A DNA stretch of 64,000 nucleotides from Paraburkholderia piptadeniae (GTDB lineage: Bacteria; Pseudomonadota; Gammaproteobacteria; Burkholderiales; Burkholderiaceae), in NCBI RefSeq assembly GCF_900007165.1, contig NZ_CYGY02000068.1:1-64000 (forward strand), read 5' to 3'. The position numbers were made by a program, and so were the translations under genes. Of the stretch, positions 41,286-50,861 are shown piece after piece (the stretch's first letter is position 1; every line of letters starts with the position of its first letter). A model generated the notes under the pieces. It searched no databases, was not told the origin of the DNA, and was given only the letters and a program-made list of their open reading frames with translations.

Positions 41286-44200
41286 CTAGCCTTCAGCGGT
41301 CGCGTTCGGGTCCGGTGCCATGATAGGCCAAGGCTTACCGGAAGCGAGATCGGGATGGCGTGGCTCGGACATGGGCATGCCACGCTCGTCCCTTATCGTG
41401 TCGATGGTGTTCAGGCAGCGCGCGGCAGCATCCGTTGGCCCGCCGTCCCTCGTCTCTGCAAGCAGTTTCTTTCTAAGTTCGGGGACAGGAATAGAGACGA
41501 CGTTGTAAGCGCCGCTCCAATTCTCAACGGGAACGTGTTCGGTGACGACGTTCTCTATCGAGCGCCACCCTAACAAGGACTGGTTCCGTTTGTTCTCAAT
41601 GTCGGTCAGGAGCAGAATTCCCTCAACATCGGGACTTTCCGCGACTGCCCGCGCCAGCAGCACAAGCGGCTGCGACATTGCCTCGTCTTTCAATAGTCCG
41701 TATACGTGCCTGCGGACTTCAGGGAATTTGGCAATCAACGCGGCGAGTTCACTGGACTGGCGCCAGTCGTCAAACGACTTGCCGTGAAGAGTGCCATTCG
41801 CCGTCAAGTCGATGAGACGGAGTGCGGCAGATGTGGTGCCGAACTTCAGGGCAGTTTCGCGCCATCGATAATTTTGATAAAAGCGCGGGTCTTCCTCGGC
41901 GAGCTTGAACAAGATTTCCTCCCCCTCCTCTGAGGCGGTTTCGGCGAGACAGCCAATCATTTCTTCAAAGAATCCGGGATGCCGTAGGGCCGCGGGCATT
42001 TCACGTACGACCTCAAGCGTGTCTGCTGGGCGATTCGTGAATGGCAATAACCGCAGCCATTCGCGCAGCTCGTAGCCGTCACCTTGCGTGAGTATCCACG
42101 GTTCCTTCTTCGCAGCCTCGAATGTTTCTGCGATGCCGTCAACGACAAGCTTGCTGTCGATCTCCTCGCCCGACAGGATACGGTTCAGGAGCAGTTTGCA
42201 GCGTTCGCGCCGGGAAGACAGGGTGAGAAGCGTTTCGATCGTTGTTTTGTGCTGGCCGTGTGGCAGGCGCGCTGCGACGATGCCGAGTGAAGCCGCAAGT
42301 TTCTTCTGCTCGTCGGTTGTGCCGTCCGCGATCAGCGACCCAATCGCAGTGAAAATAGCTTCCGATTCCACCGACGTCGCGGTGGGGTCGGCGGTGCGTG
42401 CCGCGCGCTTTTCCTTCACACAGCTGAAATCCACGCCGCCGAAGAATCCTTTGTCGCGCGGTGGCTCGTTTGCTGTTTCCCATTGCGAGGCAAGAACGCT
42501 AGCCGCGAGTTCTCCGAAGTGCGGGTCGGCGAGATATTCGCGCATGAGCGCGGCGGTCTCCGGCGCGTCGATCGCGAGAAACGCGCGCTGATACTCGTGC
42601 GTCATCGGCTGGCGTGCCTCATTGACAGCATTGCCCTGTCGCCAGCCTGCGGCTTCGGCCTCTTCTATGAAGGCGCCGTAGCGTCGAAGATTTTCATCCA
42701 GCAGCCGCTTCAGCAGCGGCAGCAGGCTCGCGTCGGGAGCGCAGCTGGCGAGCGTTGCGATCGCCGCCATTTGCCATCGTTCTGCGATGCCAGAGACCAA
42801 CATACGGTCGCCCCAGTCTGCAATAAGCCCGCGGATCGCTACGAGGCCTTCCGCATTAAAGGGCCTGGAGCTATCGGTTTCGCCATTGGAATGACGTGAC
42901 AGCCGCTCGGCCAACCGCGCCATCTGCTCGCTGTTTGCCTGCGCTGAGCGAGCTTGCACTGCGGCGACGAGGCTCGCACCCGGCACGTGGGCAATGCGGG
43001 CTTGAATTTGGTGATAACGGTCGGCCGCCCTTTTGTCGTACGTGCCGTCTGAGTGGCGTAACCGCGTCGCGACATCCAATAGTGCGTCAACCAGGCGGCC
43101 TGTAGCCTTCGGACCGAGGACAGATGCGGCCGCCTCCGCGCGGTCGTCGCGAACCGGGCCTTCCGCTAGCGCGAGCTGCAGCAGCGTGTCGTCCTCGAAG
43201 CTGCACCCCGCCGAAGCGAGAATATCGTCTGCACCATAGAACAACGTGCGGCCTGTCCGCACGCGCGCCAGCAGACCTTCGGCCACGGCACGGGGATACC
43301 GATTGCGCGCTTCATAGACGAGATGCACTACCGCATCCTGGCTGTTCTCGACTTCCATCTCGCTGATGATGGCTACGAGGTCTGCGCTCCTGTCCTGACC
43401 ATCGCTGGCAAAGACGATCGTGCGCAGCCGATCGTAAGCCGACACGCATTCCTTGGCCTTCCGCTCACGAGCAGCTTCAATCCCTTGCCTTACGCGCTCG
43501 TCGCTTACGTCATCAATGAGGTCCTTTCGAACCAGTAAGTCGAAGGTCGATTCTTTCGCTTCTTTGAGCAGCGCGGCAAGGTGGTGATCAGCGCGACGAA
43601 ACGCCAGTGCTTCGGCCACTGCAGCCTGCACTTCAGGGTCTGGATCATCCTTCGCGATCGCAGTCGCGAGATCGAGGCCATCCATCTCGCTGTGCGACGC
43701 CATTTCCGACAAGAGGAGCAACCGTGGCTGTGGCGGCAAAGTCCTGATGCGCTTCACCGCGTCCGGCCCAAGCAAGGGAGGACGGAAGCGCCTGCAATTG
43801 CGCAGCGCCTTGAGACTTACCTGATCGTTCTCATGCGTGATGAGCGGCCAGACGCGATCGAGGAATTCGGGGCGCCCCGAGTTCATCATGAAGCGCAATG
43901 CGCGGTCGCATTTTCCCGGCGCGTTCCAGTGTTCGACCCGCGCTTGGATCGTCGAGGCGATAGAAACCCAGACGTCGTCCGTCGCTCGATATATCATCTC
44001 GGCCGCAAGGAGCGGATCGACCTCGAAAGCGGCAAGAATGGTCACTCCGCAAGCAGCCTTTTCGGGCGCTTCGCCGCGCGCCATGCGTTCGACGGCGAAG
44101 AGAATCGCTTCTTCCCATACGGGGAAATTGAAGATTTCCGCTTTCAGAGTCTCGAGCCCCGCCGTGACTGAAGCGTTCGCGATGATCTGCCGTTCCACCC

Positions 44201-45650
44201 AGTGAGAGGCGTACCATTCCTGAAACTGCTGGTGCTGGAACGACACACCGTGCGTATCGCCCGCGCGCATGAGCACGTGGTTGTCGACCAGGACTTCAAG
44301 CACGGCGTCGGGTTCGGGCTTGGCCGCTATTTGCCCGTTCGCGACGAGTAGTGTTGCCGTTTCGGAAAGCGAGCGCCGCGCGCTGTAATCTGTGATGGCC
44401 GTGTTCGCTGTTTGCGTGGCGAAGATGGCCAGACCGTCCAGAAAGTCCTGCTGGAACCCCCTCGCCACGGCTCGCAACGCCTCTGCACGGCGCGCGTCTT
44501 TCTCGTGGGCCGCCACAAACCGTCGCAAGACCTCTTCCTTTGTTGTAGGAAACGGTGCGCCGTCTGGTAGAGAGAGCACGGCGATGAGATAGAGCGGAAT
44601 TGAGACCAACTCGCGCACGCCCGCCGTGCGCCAAGCTTGATCGACAATCTTCGCGCCCGCATCGCCGCGCATCGCCTTGGCGATTTCCATCTGCTGCTCG
44701 TCGTTTAGCGACAGCAACTCGACGAGTTTTCCGGGAAACGGAACATCGAGGACTTGCTTGCGTGTCGAAACGACGAGGCCAAGTTGGGGCAATGCCGCTT
44801 TAAGTGCTTCCACCTGAACGCGCGCGCGCTCGCGCGCGACTGCGTCCAACTCGTTCCAGCCATCGAGCAACAGCACGACGCCGGGCAGGGCCGCAGCGAC
44901 ACGGAAATCGACTTCTGATATATCGCGAAACGCTGGGCGTTTCAGGATCGAGTCCAGTACCGCGATGTTCTCAGTCGCCCAATCGCCTAGAGGAATGACT
45001 ACGGGTATGCCGCTGTCGCTGGCCAAAACGCCATCGGCAATCTGAAACAAAGTCGTTGTTTTGCCCATTCCGGGCGACGCGACGAGGATCAGGTCGTCAA
45101 GCGTCCTAACAGCGCTGGCGAGCGCGGTCGTCGTCGCGGGTGTCTCGTAGCCGTCTACCTTTACCGTCAGCGCAACGGATGTGCGCGGCCACTTTGCCGT
45201 CTTCCGAAATGTCGCAAGATCAGCCTCGGCGGCACGGCGGACTCGAGTATGCGAGTCGTCTTGCGGCGGAGACGCTAGCACTGGCGGCGCTTCGTTTCGC
45301 AGCACGCGTCGCCACGAGTCTTCTTCTGCCAGCTTCTTCCACTCGCGCAAACGTTCGGTGGTGAATTCCTTTACGTCGGAGTCAATGGCCTTGCCGTGAT
45401 CGCGACACAGCCAGATGCCATTGTTCGCGGAACTGCGCTCGTCCGCTGACATCGAAGCGTCATAACGCGGGCCGCCAGGAGCGGCGGCGCAGATGTGTGC
45501 CGCTGTACCGATGTTGATCTCGCCCTTCCCATCCGCGGTTGCTCCGACCGTCGGCGTACGGCAAGTTGGAAAGGAGCAAAGCCAGCCCGCGCGCTTCGCG
45601 ATCTGCAGCGCCGTCGTCTTTGAGAAATCGTCTCTGCGTCTGTTCGCCAC
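41286..45650 (-). CDS. HNH-NACHT STAND NTPase with long repeat-like C-terminus (putative antiphage NLR-like protein)
   Basis: A 1454-residue protein starting with GTG 45650. Residues 15-95 form an HNH nuclease: paired Cys25/Cys30, H52 in GTAAHICAAAPGG, N77 in NNGIWLCRDHGKAID with C82/H85. Residues 180-450 form a NACHT-type STAND NTPase: Walker A ASPGMGKTT with K197, Walker B VVLLLDGWNELD with D263, and STRKQVLDVPF after it. The remaining ~1000 residues are helical, in short HEAT/TPR-like units, the usual place for a trigger sensor. This architecture matches bacterial NLR-related defence proteins, where ligand binding drives assembly and nuclease activation. It is inferred, not shown, to act against phage. 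No partner gene is in the same direction. The AIPR gene is divergent, 763 bp away. Confidence 0.85.
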   Translation of the reverse strand: MANRRRDDFSKTTALQIAKRAGWLCSFPTCRTPTVGATADGKGEINIGTAAHICAAAPGGPRYDASMSADERSSANNGIWLCRDHGKAIDSDVKEFTTERLREWKKLAEEDSWRRVLRNEAPPVLASPPQDDSHTRVRRAAEADLATFRKTAKWPRTSVALTVKVDGYETPATTTALASAVRTLDDLILVASPGMGKTTTLFQIADGVLASDSGIPVVIPLGDWATENIAVLDSILKRPAFRDISEVDFRVAAALPGVVLLLDGWNELDAVARERARVQVEALKAALPQLGLVVSTRKQVLDVPFPGKLVELLSLNDEQQMEIAKAMRGDAGAKIVDQAWRTAGVRELVSIPLYLIAVLSLPDGAPFPTTKEEVLRRFVAAHEKDARRAEALRAVARGFQQDFLDGLAIFATQTANTAITDYSARRSLSETATLLVANGQIAAKPEPDAVLEVLVDNHVLMRAGDTHGVSFQHQQFQEWYASHWVERQIIANASVTAGLETLKAEIFNFPVWEEAILFAVERMARGEAPEKAACGVTILAAFEVDPLLAAEMIYRATDDVWVSIASTIQARVEHWNAPGKCDRALRFMMNSGRPEFLDRVWPLITHENDQVSLKALRNCRRFRPPLLGPDAVKRIRTLPPQPRLLLLSEMASHSEMDGLDLATAIAKDDPDPEVQAAVAEALAFRRADHHLAALLKEAKESTFDLLVRKDLIDDVSDERVRQGIEAARERKAKECVSAYDRLRTIVFASDGQDRSADLVAIISEMEVENSQDAVVHLVYEARNRYPRAVAEGLLARVRTGRTLFYGADDILASAGCSFEDDTLLQLALAEGPVRDDRAEAAASVLGPKATGRLVDALLDVATRLRHSDGTYDKRAADRYHQIQARIAHVPGASLVAAVQARSAQANSEQMARLAERLSRHSNGETDSSRPFNAEGLVAIRGLIADWGDRMLVSGIAERWQMAAIATLASCAPDASLLPLLKRLLDENLRRYGAFIEEAEAAGWRQGNAVNEARQPMTHEYQRAFLAIDAPETAALMREYLADPHFGELAASVLASQWETANEPPRDKGFFGGVDFSCVKEKRAARTADPTATSVESEAIFTAIGSLIADGTTDEQKKLAASLGIVAARLPHGQHKTTIETLLTLSSRRERCKLLLNRILSGEEIDSKLVVDGIAETFEAAKKEPWILTQGDGYELREWLRLLPFTNRPADTLEVVREMPAALRHPGFFEEMIGCLAETASEEGEEILFKLAEEDPRFYQNYRWRETALKFGTTSAALRLIDLTANGTLHGKSFDDWRQSSELAALIAKFPEVRRHVYGLLKDEAMSQPLVLLARAVAESPDVEGILLLTDIENKRNQSLLGWRSIENVVTEHVPVENWSGAYNVVSIPVPELRKKLLAETRDGGPTDAAARCLNTIDTIRDERGMPMSEPRHPDLASGKPWPIMAPDPNATAEG

Positions 45651-46413
45651 GGGCTAGATACTCGAACGTTCCGCTAGCTTACCGGAGCGGCACGCTGGAA
45701 ATATACCACTTCGGCGTTGCAGCCAGCCCTGATGCGGAACCTCTTCGGAAGCTTGCGTATCACCACGCCCCGCGAACAAGTCCGTTGATGGGAATAGGCT
45801 GTGTTATGCGGATGAACCAAGGATGCACACGCGGCGCGCCTACAGTTCACGTGCATACGACGTCTACGCCTCTCTTCGAGGCATTATTTCCTCGTCGGCG
45901 TACGTATGTCACGCTTGATCGGACGACCGCTGTGCACCCGAAAGTCGCCATTTACACAACCGCCCGACGAGCGGCAGAGAAGGGTCGACGGGCTCGGCCG
46001 ACGACATCCGGCGGCAGTCCGCCGGCCACAAACGGCCGTTCACGTACGTGGTCGCTCGGGCGTTCAGACGACCGCTTTGCTGCGGCACCGGACAGAGTCT
46101 TTCAATGCCCCCGGCTAAGGGAGTTAAGGGAACATGCCACTTCGATACGGCTGACCGCCCCTGCAGTACTTCTCAGAGTTAGGCCGTTGCGGCATGGAAT
46201 GAACAAGCGCTAGTGCTTCGGTTACGCGGGCCTCGCGGCAATACAATCCGCATAATCTATACGCAATGTCACTGTTTCCGACAGCTCACGTTGTAAGGTG
46301 TATTGCATTTGGTCGAATCTCTTTCGCTGCTTGGTATATGATGACGCGCACTTTGGGGAAACGCGGCGGTAGACGCCGCGTGGCGTTCTCATTTAACGAC
46401 GCATCGGGGAAAT
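45651..46413. other. 763-bp divergent gap with leader stem-loop
   Basis: No gene is supported between the divergent NACHT and AIPR genes. A frame at 45539-46213 stays open but looks random and overlaps the NACHT start region. At 46361-46381 ACGCGGCG-GTAGA-CGCCGCGT forms a perfect 8-bp hairpin 32 bp before the AIPR ATG and may sit in its mRNA leader. The base composition shifts to AT-rich from about 46240. Confidence 0.45.
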
Positions 46414-48177
46414 ATGCACATAATTTTGAAAAATCACGTCGAAGAATTGGCGCGTGATTTTGAATACGAAGATCTGGCCGTCTCAAAACAGTTCGAACGA
46501 TTTTGTAATTATTGCGTAACCTCCAAGCATTATTTCGGCCGGTTCAGCCCTGCTGATGTCACCACGGACGAGGATGATGCATCCATAGATGGTTTGGCTG
46601 TGCTGATAGATGGTGACCTGATCACAACGGTCGATGACGCGATCGAAGTATTTAAGACCCACAAAACCAATTTGCCCGTCGACATAATCTTTACTCAAAT
46701 AAAAAGTGGTGAGCAATTCAAGAAGGATGAAATTGCCAACTTCAAGATGGGGCTTGAAGATTTTCTCTCGCTTGATCCCAAGCTACCAAATGGGAAATTT
46801 AACACCGAATCACTCGAAATTTTCAAAATTGTTCTAAGCAATCTGAAAAAGGTCAGAAATCGACGTCCTAATTGTGTTGTCTACTACTGCACTTCAGGCG
46901 TCTATTCGGCAGAACGTGAAATCAAAGCCGCCTTCGGTATTATTGAACGTTATATAAAAGAGATTGAATTCTTCTATGCTGTTGACGTGGCACCCCTTGG
47001 TCGTAGTGAGCTGATCAGATATTACGCACAACTCTCTGAGAAGAATGAGGCAAAGCTCAAGCTCATAGACTACTTTGGAATGCCTGCAATGCCCGGTATT
47101 CCGCAATCTTACGTTGCAATTGTGAACGCTCGTAATTTGGTCGACGCATTGTTGGTGGATCCAGATGGAAATCTCCGCGAATCAGTATTTGAGGAGAATG
47201 TCAGATCGTTCCTTGGAAGTGGCAATGACGTTAATGCGGCTATAAAAAAGACCTTGCAAGATGGCGAAAAGAAATCTTTATTTTCTGTCTTAAATAATGG
47301 AATCACCGTTGTAGCACCGGAATTGACTTTAACGCCAAATACTAAAGAGTTGCAGCTTGTTAATTATCAAGTCATTAACGGTTGCCAAACAAGTAGTACG
47401 TTGCACGAAAATAAGTTGCTCTTGACTGATTCCGTGAATGTTGTAGTGAAATTCATTGAGTCACCCGAAAACGATGCATCCAGTGATATTATAGCTGCAA
47501 CAAACAGCCAATCAGACATACCTAAAGAAGCATTCTTTGGGCTTCGCGAAAAAGCGAAATTGGTGCAGAAATATTTTAAAATTCAAAATCAAGAGAGGGC
47601 ACCTGAAAATCATATTCATTTCGAGCGTCGGCAGGGCGAGTTTAAAAATGTGGGCTACCAGTCGACCCGCATTTTTGATGTTCGTGAAGTTGCACGGTGC
47701 TATGCTGCTATGTTTCTTGATCTGCCGCATAATGCAGCGAGATATGTGGCCACGATTTTTTCGGCAAGTGGCGATAATTTATTTCGTGAGGGCGATCATG
47801 AAGCCTATTACTATGCTGCGTGTTTGGTGCTATACAAATATCAGACATTGATTAATGGTCGGAAGATTGGCGCGCAAAACTACATTAAGGCACGCTGGCA
47901 TGTAATTCAGCTTTTCAAATGGCTATGCATTGGCGAGATGGACACTCCGGCACCTAATTCAAAGAAGGCGGAGGCCTATGCGCTAAAATTGATCGAGGCA
48001 TTGAATTCTGAGACAAAGTCTTACATTAAGACTTTTGAACGCTGCCAGAAGATCATCGATGATTTAGGTTTCCCGACAGATGATGAACTCAAGCGCGCTC
48101 GATTTGCTCAACAAACAATGACCGCAGTTCGCGAAGTGCTTGCGAAGAAGGGTAAAGCAGCTAGGAAACGAGGATAA
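46414..48177 (+). CDS. AIPR-family (abortive infection phage resistance) protein
   Basis: A 587-residue protein of the AIPR family, linked to abortive phage resistance. The family core is clear: LFSVLNNGITVVAPE (about residues 290-305), LQLVNYQVINGCQTSSTLHEN (in pieces), VVVKFIESPE and IIAATNSQSDIPKEAF. The N-terminal third has strand-rich VDIIFTQIKSGEQF, a possible nuclease-like QxK element, seen but unproven. The DNA is strikingly AT-rich: the two 60-base lines at 47281 and 47581 contain 22 and 28 G+C, unlike the GC-rich neighbours, so the gene was acquired from another lineage. ATG 46414 follows GGGGA. Confidence 0.85.
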   Translation: MHIILKNHVEELARDFEYEDLAVSKQFERFCNYCVTSKHYFGRFSPADVTTDEDDASIDGLAVLIDGDLITTVDDAIEVFKTHKTNLPVDIIFTQIKSGEQFKKDEIANFKMGLEDFLSLDPKLPNGKFNTESLEIFKIVLSNLKKVRNRRPNCVVYYCTSGVYSAEREIKAAFGIIERYIKEIEFFYAVDVAPLGRSELIRYYAQLSEKNEAKLKLIDYFGMPAMPGIPQSYVAIVNARNLVDALLVDPDGNLRESVFEENVRSFLGSGNDVNAAIKKTLQDGEKKSLFSVLNNGITVVAPELTLTPNTKELQLVNYQVINGCQTSSTLHENKLLLTDSVNVVVKFIESPENDASSDIIAATNSQSDIPKEAFFGLREKAKLVQKYFKIQNQERAPENHIHFERRQGEFKNVGYQSTRIFDVREVARCYAAMFLDLPHNAARYVATIFSASGDNLFREGDHEAYYYAACLVLYKYQTLINGRKIGAQNYIKARWHVIQLFKWLCIGEMDTPAPNSKKAEAYALKLIEALNSETKSYIKTFERCQKIIDDLGFPTDDELKRARFAQQTMTAVREVLAKKGKAARKRG

Positions 48178-48759
48178 GACAGCACGCCGCGGAGCGGAGT
48201 GACTGACGTTACTGCGAGACATCGCAGGATGTATGCGATTGGCTACCCACTCCCCATAAGAGCGGGCATTGTTTGTTCTCCGAGTAGGAACCGAAGGATG
48301 TCATCAGAGATCAGATGCTTGCTCAGGTCAAATTCACCATGCGATAACCTCGGTCATAGACGTCCCGGTCAAGTCCATTCGACGTTTCGTTCAGTGGGTC
48401 CGCTGTACCTCGGAAGCGGACTTGACTACAGTTGATGACCGAGTGGCCGGAGCGGGTCCGGCAACGGCCAACCGGCCTTCCACTTCGCAGCCCGGCTGAG
48501 CGGTTCCATCAATCCACTTGCATCGGCCGATTGAATCCGCAGTCGGCTGAGGTCATTGCCCTGAGTACCCAATTCGGCGAACAAGCACACGCTGCAAGGA
48601 GGGGGCCGGTAGAAACATTCTGGCCTTAGAGTTTGCATGTATTACGATGTATTGATACATACATCAGCAAAGCGCCCGGAACCCATTGCTTGCAAGGTCG
48701 TCAGCCACCAGCCGCTCAAAAATGTATCGTTAGCGTGTAAGACCCGCGGGCTTTTTCGT
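48178..48759. other. 582-bp stretch without a supported gene
   Basis: This lies between the 3' ends of the AIPR and metalloprotease genes. Several short frames cross it, but none has a start signal, codon pattern or family match. It probably holds decayed DNA and the two transcript ends; no clear terminator is seen. Confidence 0.4.
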
Positions 48760-50040
48760 TTAAGGCCGCGGCCAACCAAGGAATTGCAACACCTCGCCAC
48801 GTGCAGCCTCAATGCCACCTGCGGCCACCACCTCATCCGAGGCGCGTGCTGTCCAGCCTGCCCAGCGTTGGTCAAACGCAAAATCAGACAGGCACTCGAA
48901 GGTCTCGGACAGTAAGGTCGCGGCCTGATGATCCAGGCGGTCAAAATCCCTTTGCAGTTCATCCGCCCGGTTTGAAAAGGTACATCGCCCCCCCACGTTC
49001 TTTACCGCGTTACGGTAGATGCTTCTCGATATCCCTTCACGCGCGGCCGCAGCCCCGGAAAAACCGACGCCGTACCAGCCTTTACGGGAGATTATGGTAT
49101 CTGCGGTGAACGCTATCTTGTGGAACAGAAAAAGAGCCGTGTGGTAGTTCACGATTACCCAGTAGCCGCGCCGGAAGAGCGCGTTATCGTTGTGCCGCGC
49201 AACCCGCGGCGCGACGTATCTACGAGCGTAGTGAGAGGACGCATTTACGTCACAATAGCTCTCTTCAATCGATTCATTAGAAGTACCATCTCCAAGGAGC
49301 CGCCTGCATATCTCTTCGATAATTTCCGTGCCCCCAAACCGGCGCTCTTGTTCGGTAAATCGAGCGACACTTTCAGGGCCGCAGCGCCGCGCGAGGTCGA
49401 CCAGTTGACCAACCAGCGGCTTCAACTGTTCGGCCGCCACGTCATGTTGAAGCACGCCCAGATTGAAAGCGAGATGCGTGAACTCGTGCGATAGCGTCAG
49501 ATGCTGCATACTGTCTTCGAAAAACCGTATGCAATCCTTATAAAGCCTCCGCAACTGGGCATCCGGGAATGGCGGTGGCGTCGTCAGAACTGCAGTCGCC
49601 GTCAGGCCTTTTGAAACTAACATTTTCTTGAGCGAAAGCGCCAGGCCTACTTCGCTCTCACCACGGAAACACAACTGTTCCATCAGGAACAAAGTCACGA
49701 GGTTTTCAAGATCAACGAACCCGTTCCAGCGAAACGGTCTATGTTTGGTCTCGTCAAGCAGGAAGCGCGGCAGGTTCAACCGGCAGAATGCAGTGACAAA
49801 TTCCAGCCAGCGCGCGTCCCAGACAATGGCATGGCGGCCGCGCCATTCGCAAATCTCCATCCGGGCCACCGGCGAAGCGATCGACAGGAAACCGGCACCG
49901 CCGCTACGGAAGACCTCGTAGCCTTCCTTCAATACAGCCTGATCGAACGCGACGGATCCACCGACTGTATAAATATCGCGTTTGATGTGTAGCAGTTTCG
50001 CGTAGTTTTCATCGTGCTCAAGCTCAATCCGGTTCGTCAT
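48760..50040 (-). CDS. Gluzincin-type zinc metalloprotease, effector candidate
   Basis: A 426-residue protein with the zinc motif HEFTH (185-189) and a downstream E260-SYC-D264, the HExxH...ExxxD pattern of gluzincin peptidases. The rest is unfamiliar: an N-terminal strand-rich part (DIYTVGGSVAF, EICEWRGRHAIVWD), a helical middle, and a C-terminal helical part (RADELQRDFDRLDHQAATLL). There is no signal peptide, so it acts in the cytoplasm. ATG 50040 lies 17 bases inside the end of the upstream small gene, so the two are coupled. I know no named family; a protease effector in a conflict system is an inference from the pairing and location. Confidence 0.7.
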   Translation of the reverse strand: MTNRIELEHDENYAKLLHIKRDIYTVGGSVAFDQAVLKEGYEVFRSGGAGFLSIASPVARMEICEWRGRHAIVWDARWLEFVTAFCRLNLPRFLLDETKHRPFRWNGFVDLENLVTLFLMEQLCFRGESEVGLALSLKKMLVSKGLTATAVLTTPPPFPDAQLRRLYKDCIRFFEDSMQHLTLSHEFTHLAFNLGVLQHDVAAEQLKPLVGQLVDLARRCGPESVARFTEQERRFGGTEIIEEICRRLLGDGTSNESIEESYCDVNASSHYARRYVAPRVARHNDNALFRRGYWVIVNYHTALFLFHKIAFTADTIISRKGWYGVGFSGAAAAREGISRSIYRNAVKNVGGRCTFSNRADELQRDFDRLDHQAATLLSETFECLSDFAFDQRWAGWTARASDEVVAAGGIEAARGEVLQFLGWPRP

Positions 50041-50365
50041 TGTGGAATTCCGTTATCCGGCTTTCCAGTACCTTATGCAGGTCCTCGCCCGACATTCCCC
50101 GAATTTCGAGTTTGATCGTCTTTGCACCTTTCTTGAGGACGACCCGGCGAAGGGCGTCTTTCTTTCCCCAGGCCACCAGTACCGCAGCCAATGAGCTGAT
50201 GATTGCTGGCAAGTTATGAAACACATCGTATACGACGGCTGTTACGACCGGATCACCTAATAGGGCTGTCGATTTCACCACATCCAGATCTTCGCTGGGA
50301 ACGTCGCTGAATTCATGAACAACGTCAGCCTGGTCAACACCCGCCACATCAATGATCAAATCCAT
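50024..50365 (-). CDS. Small EACC1-like protein coupled to metalloprotease
   Basis: A 113-residue protein from ATG 50365, with GGAGA six bases upstream. It has an N-terminal alpha/beta part (DVVKSTALLGDPVVTAVVYDV), a hydrophobic helix (LPAIISSLAAVLVAW) and a C-terminal strand pair (RRVVLKKGAKTIKLEIRG, then a helix). This order recalls effector-associated constant component 1 (EACC1) domains, described beside protease and other effectors in predicted conflict systems. The match is by pattern only. Its last codons overlap the metalloprotease start by 17 bases. Confidence 0.6.
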   Translation of the reverse strand: MDLIIDVAGVDQADVVHEFSDVPSEDLDVVKSTALLGDPVVTAVVYDVFHNLPAIISSLAAVLVAWGKKDALRRVVLKKGAKTIKLEIRGMSGEDLHKVLESRITEFHNDEPD

Positions 50366-50861
50366 GGGATTCTCCGATTGCGTACGTCGCCGTAGTACAC
50401 GCACACACCCCCAGCTTCAGCGCAATGCCGAAAGCCGGCACCGAGCTCAGACGTGCAATGCAATCAATGATAGGTCAGCGAGCCGCATTTTCCATGTCTG
50501 CCGCCCGGATGGCCGTTCGTGCAGGACGATGCGGCTCAGTCGAAACGGTTAGACGATATCTTGAGCGCGGAGTGGAATGGGCGCATCAACGAAATCCAGA
50601 TCGCCAAGCGAGCGATGGAGTTCGCCGTCAGCCTGAAGCTGACTACGACAGTTCACGCCGGACTGAGCCACGCATTCGCCGATGTGCGTGAAGTGGCGTT
50701 CAGGTCCCGTGTCAACGATGAGAACGGGCATTTGCTGCAGGACTTGCTTGGTTTCCCATCGGACAGCAGTAGCCGTTTGCGAAAGGCTCTGATCGAATGC
50801 CTGGAAGTTCGCGCTTTTCGTCGGCTGCGCTGCCCGCTGTGCGCGTTTTCAATCGAGACTT

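Noticed and set aside
45539..46213. A 224-codon plus-strand frame in the NACHT-AIPR gap
   Set aside because: It starts inside the NACHT N-terminal coding region, has random-looking composition and lacks a ribosome site.
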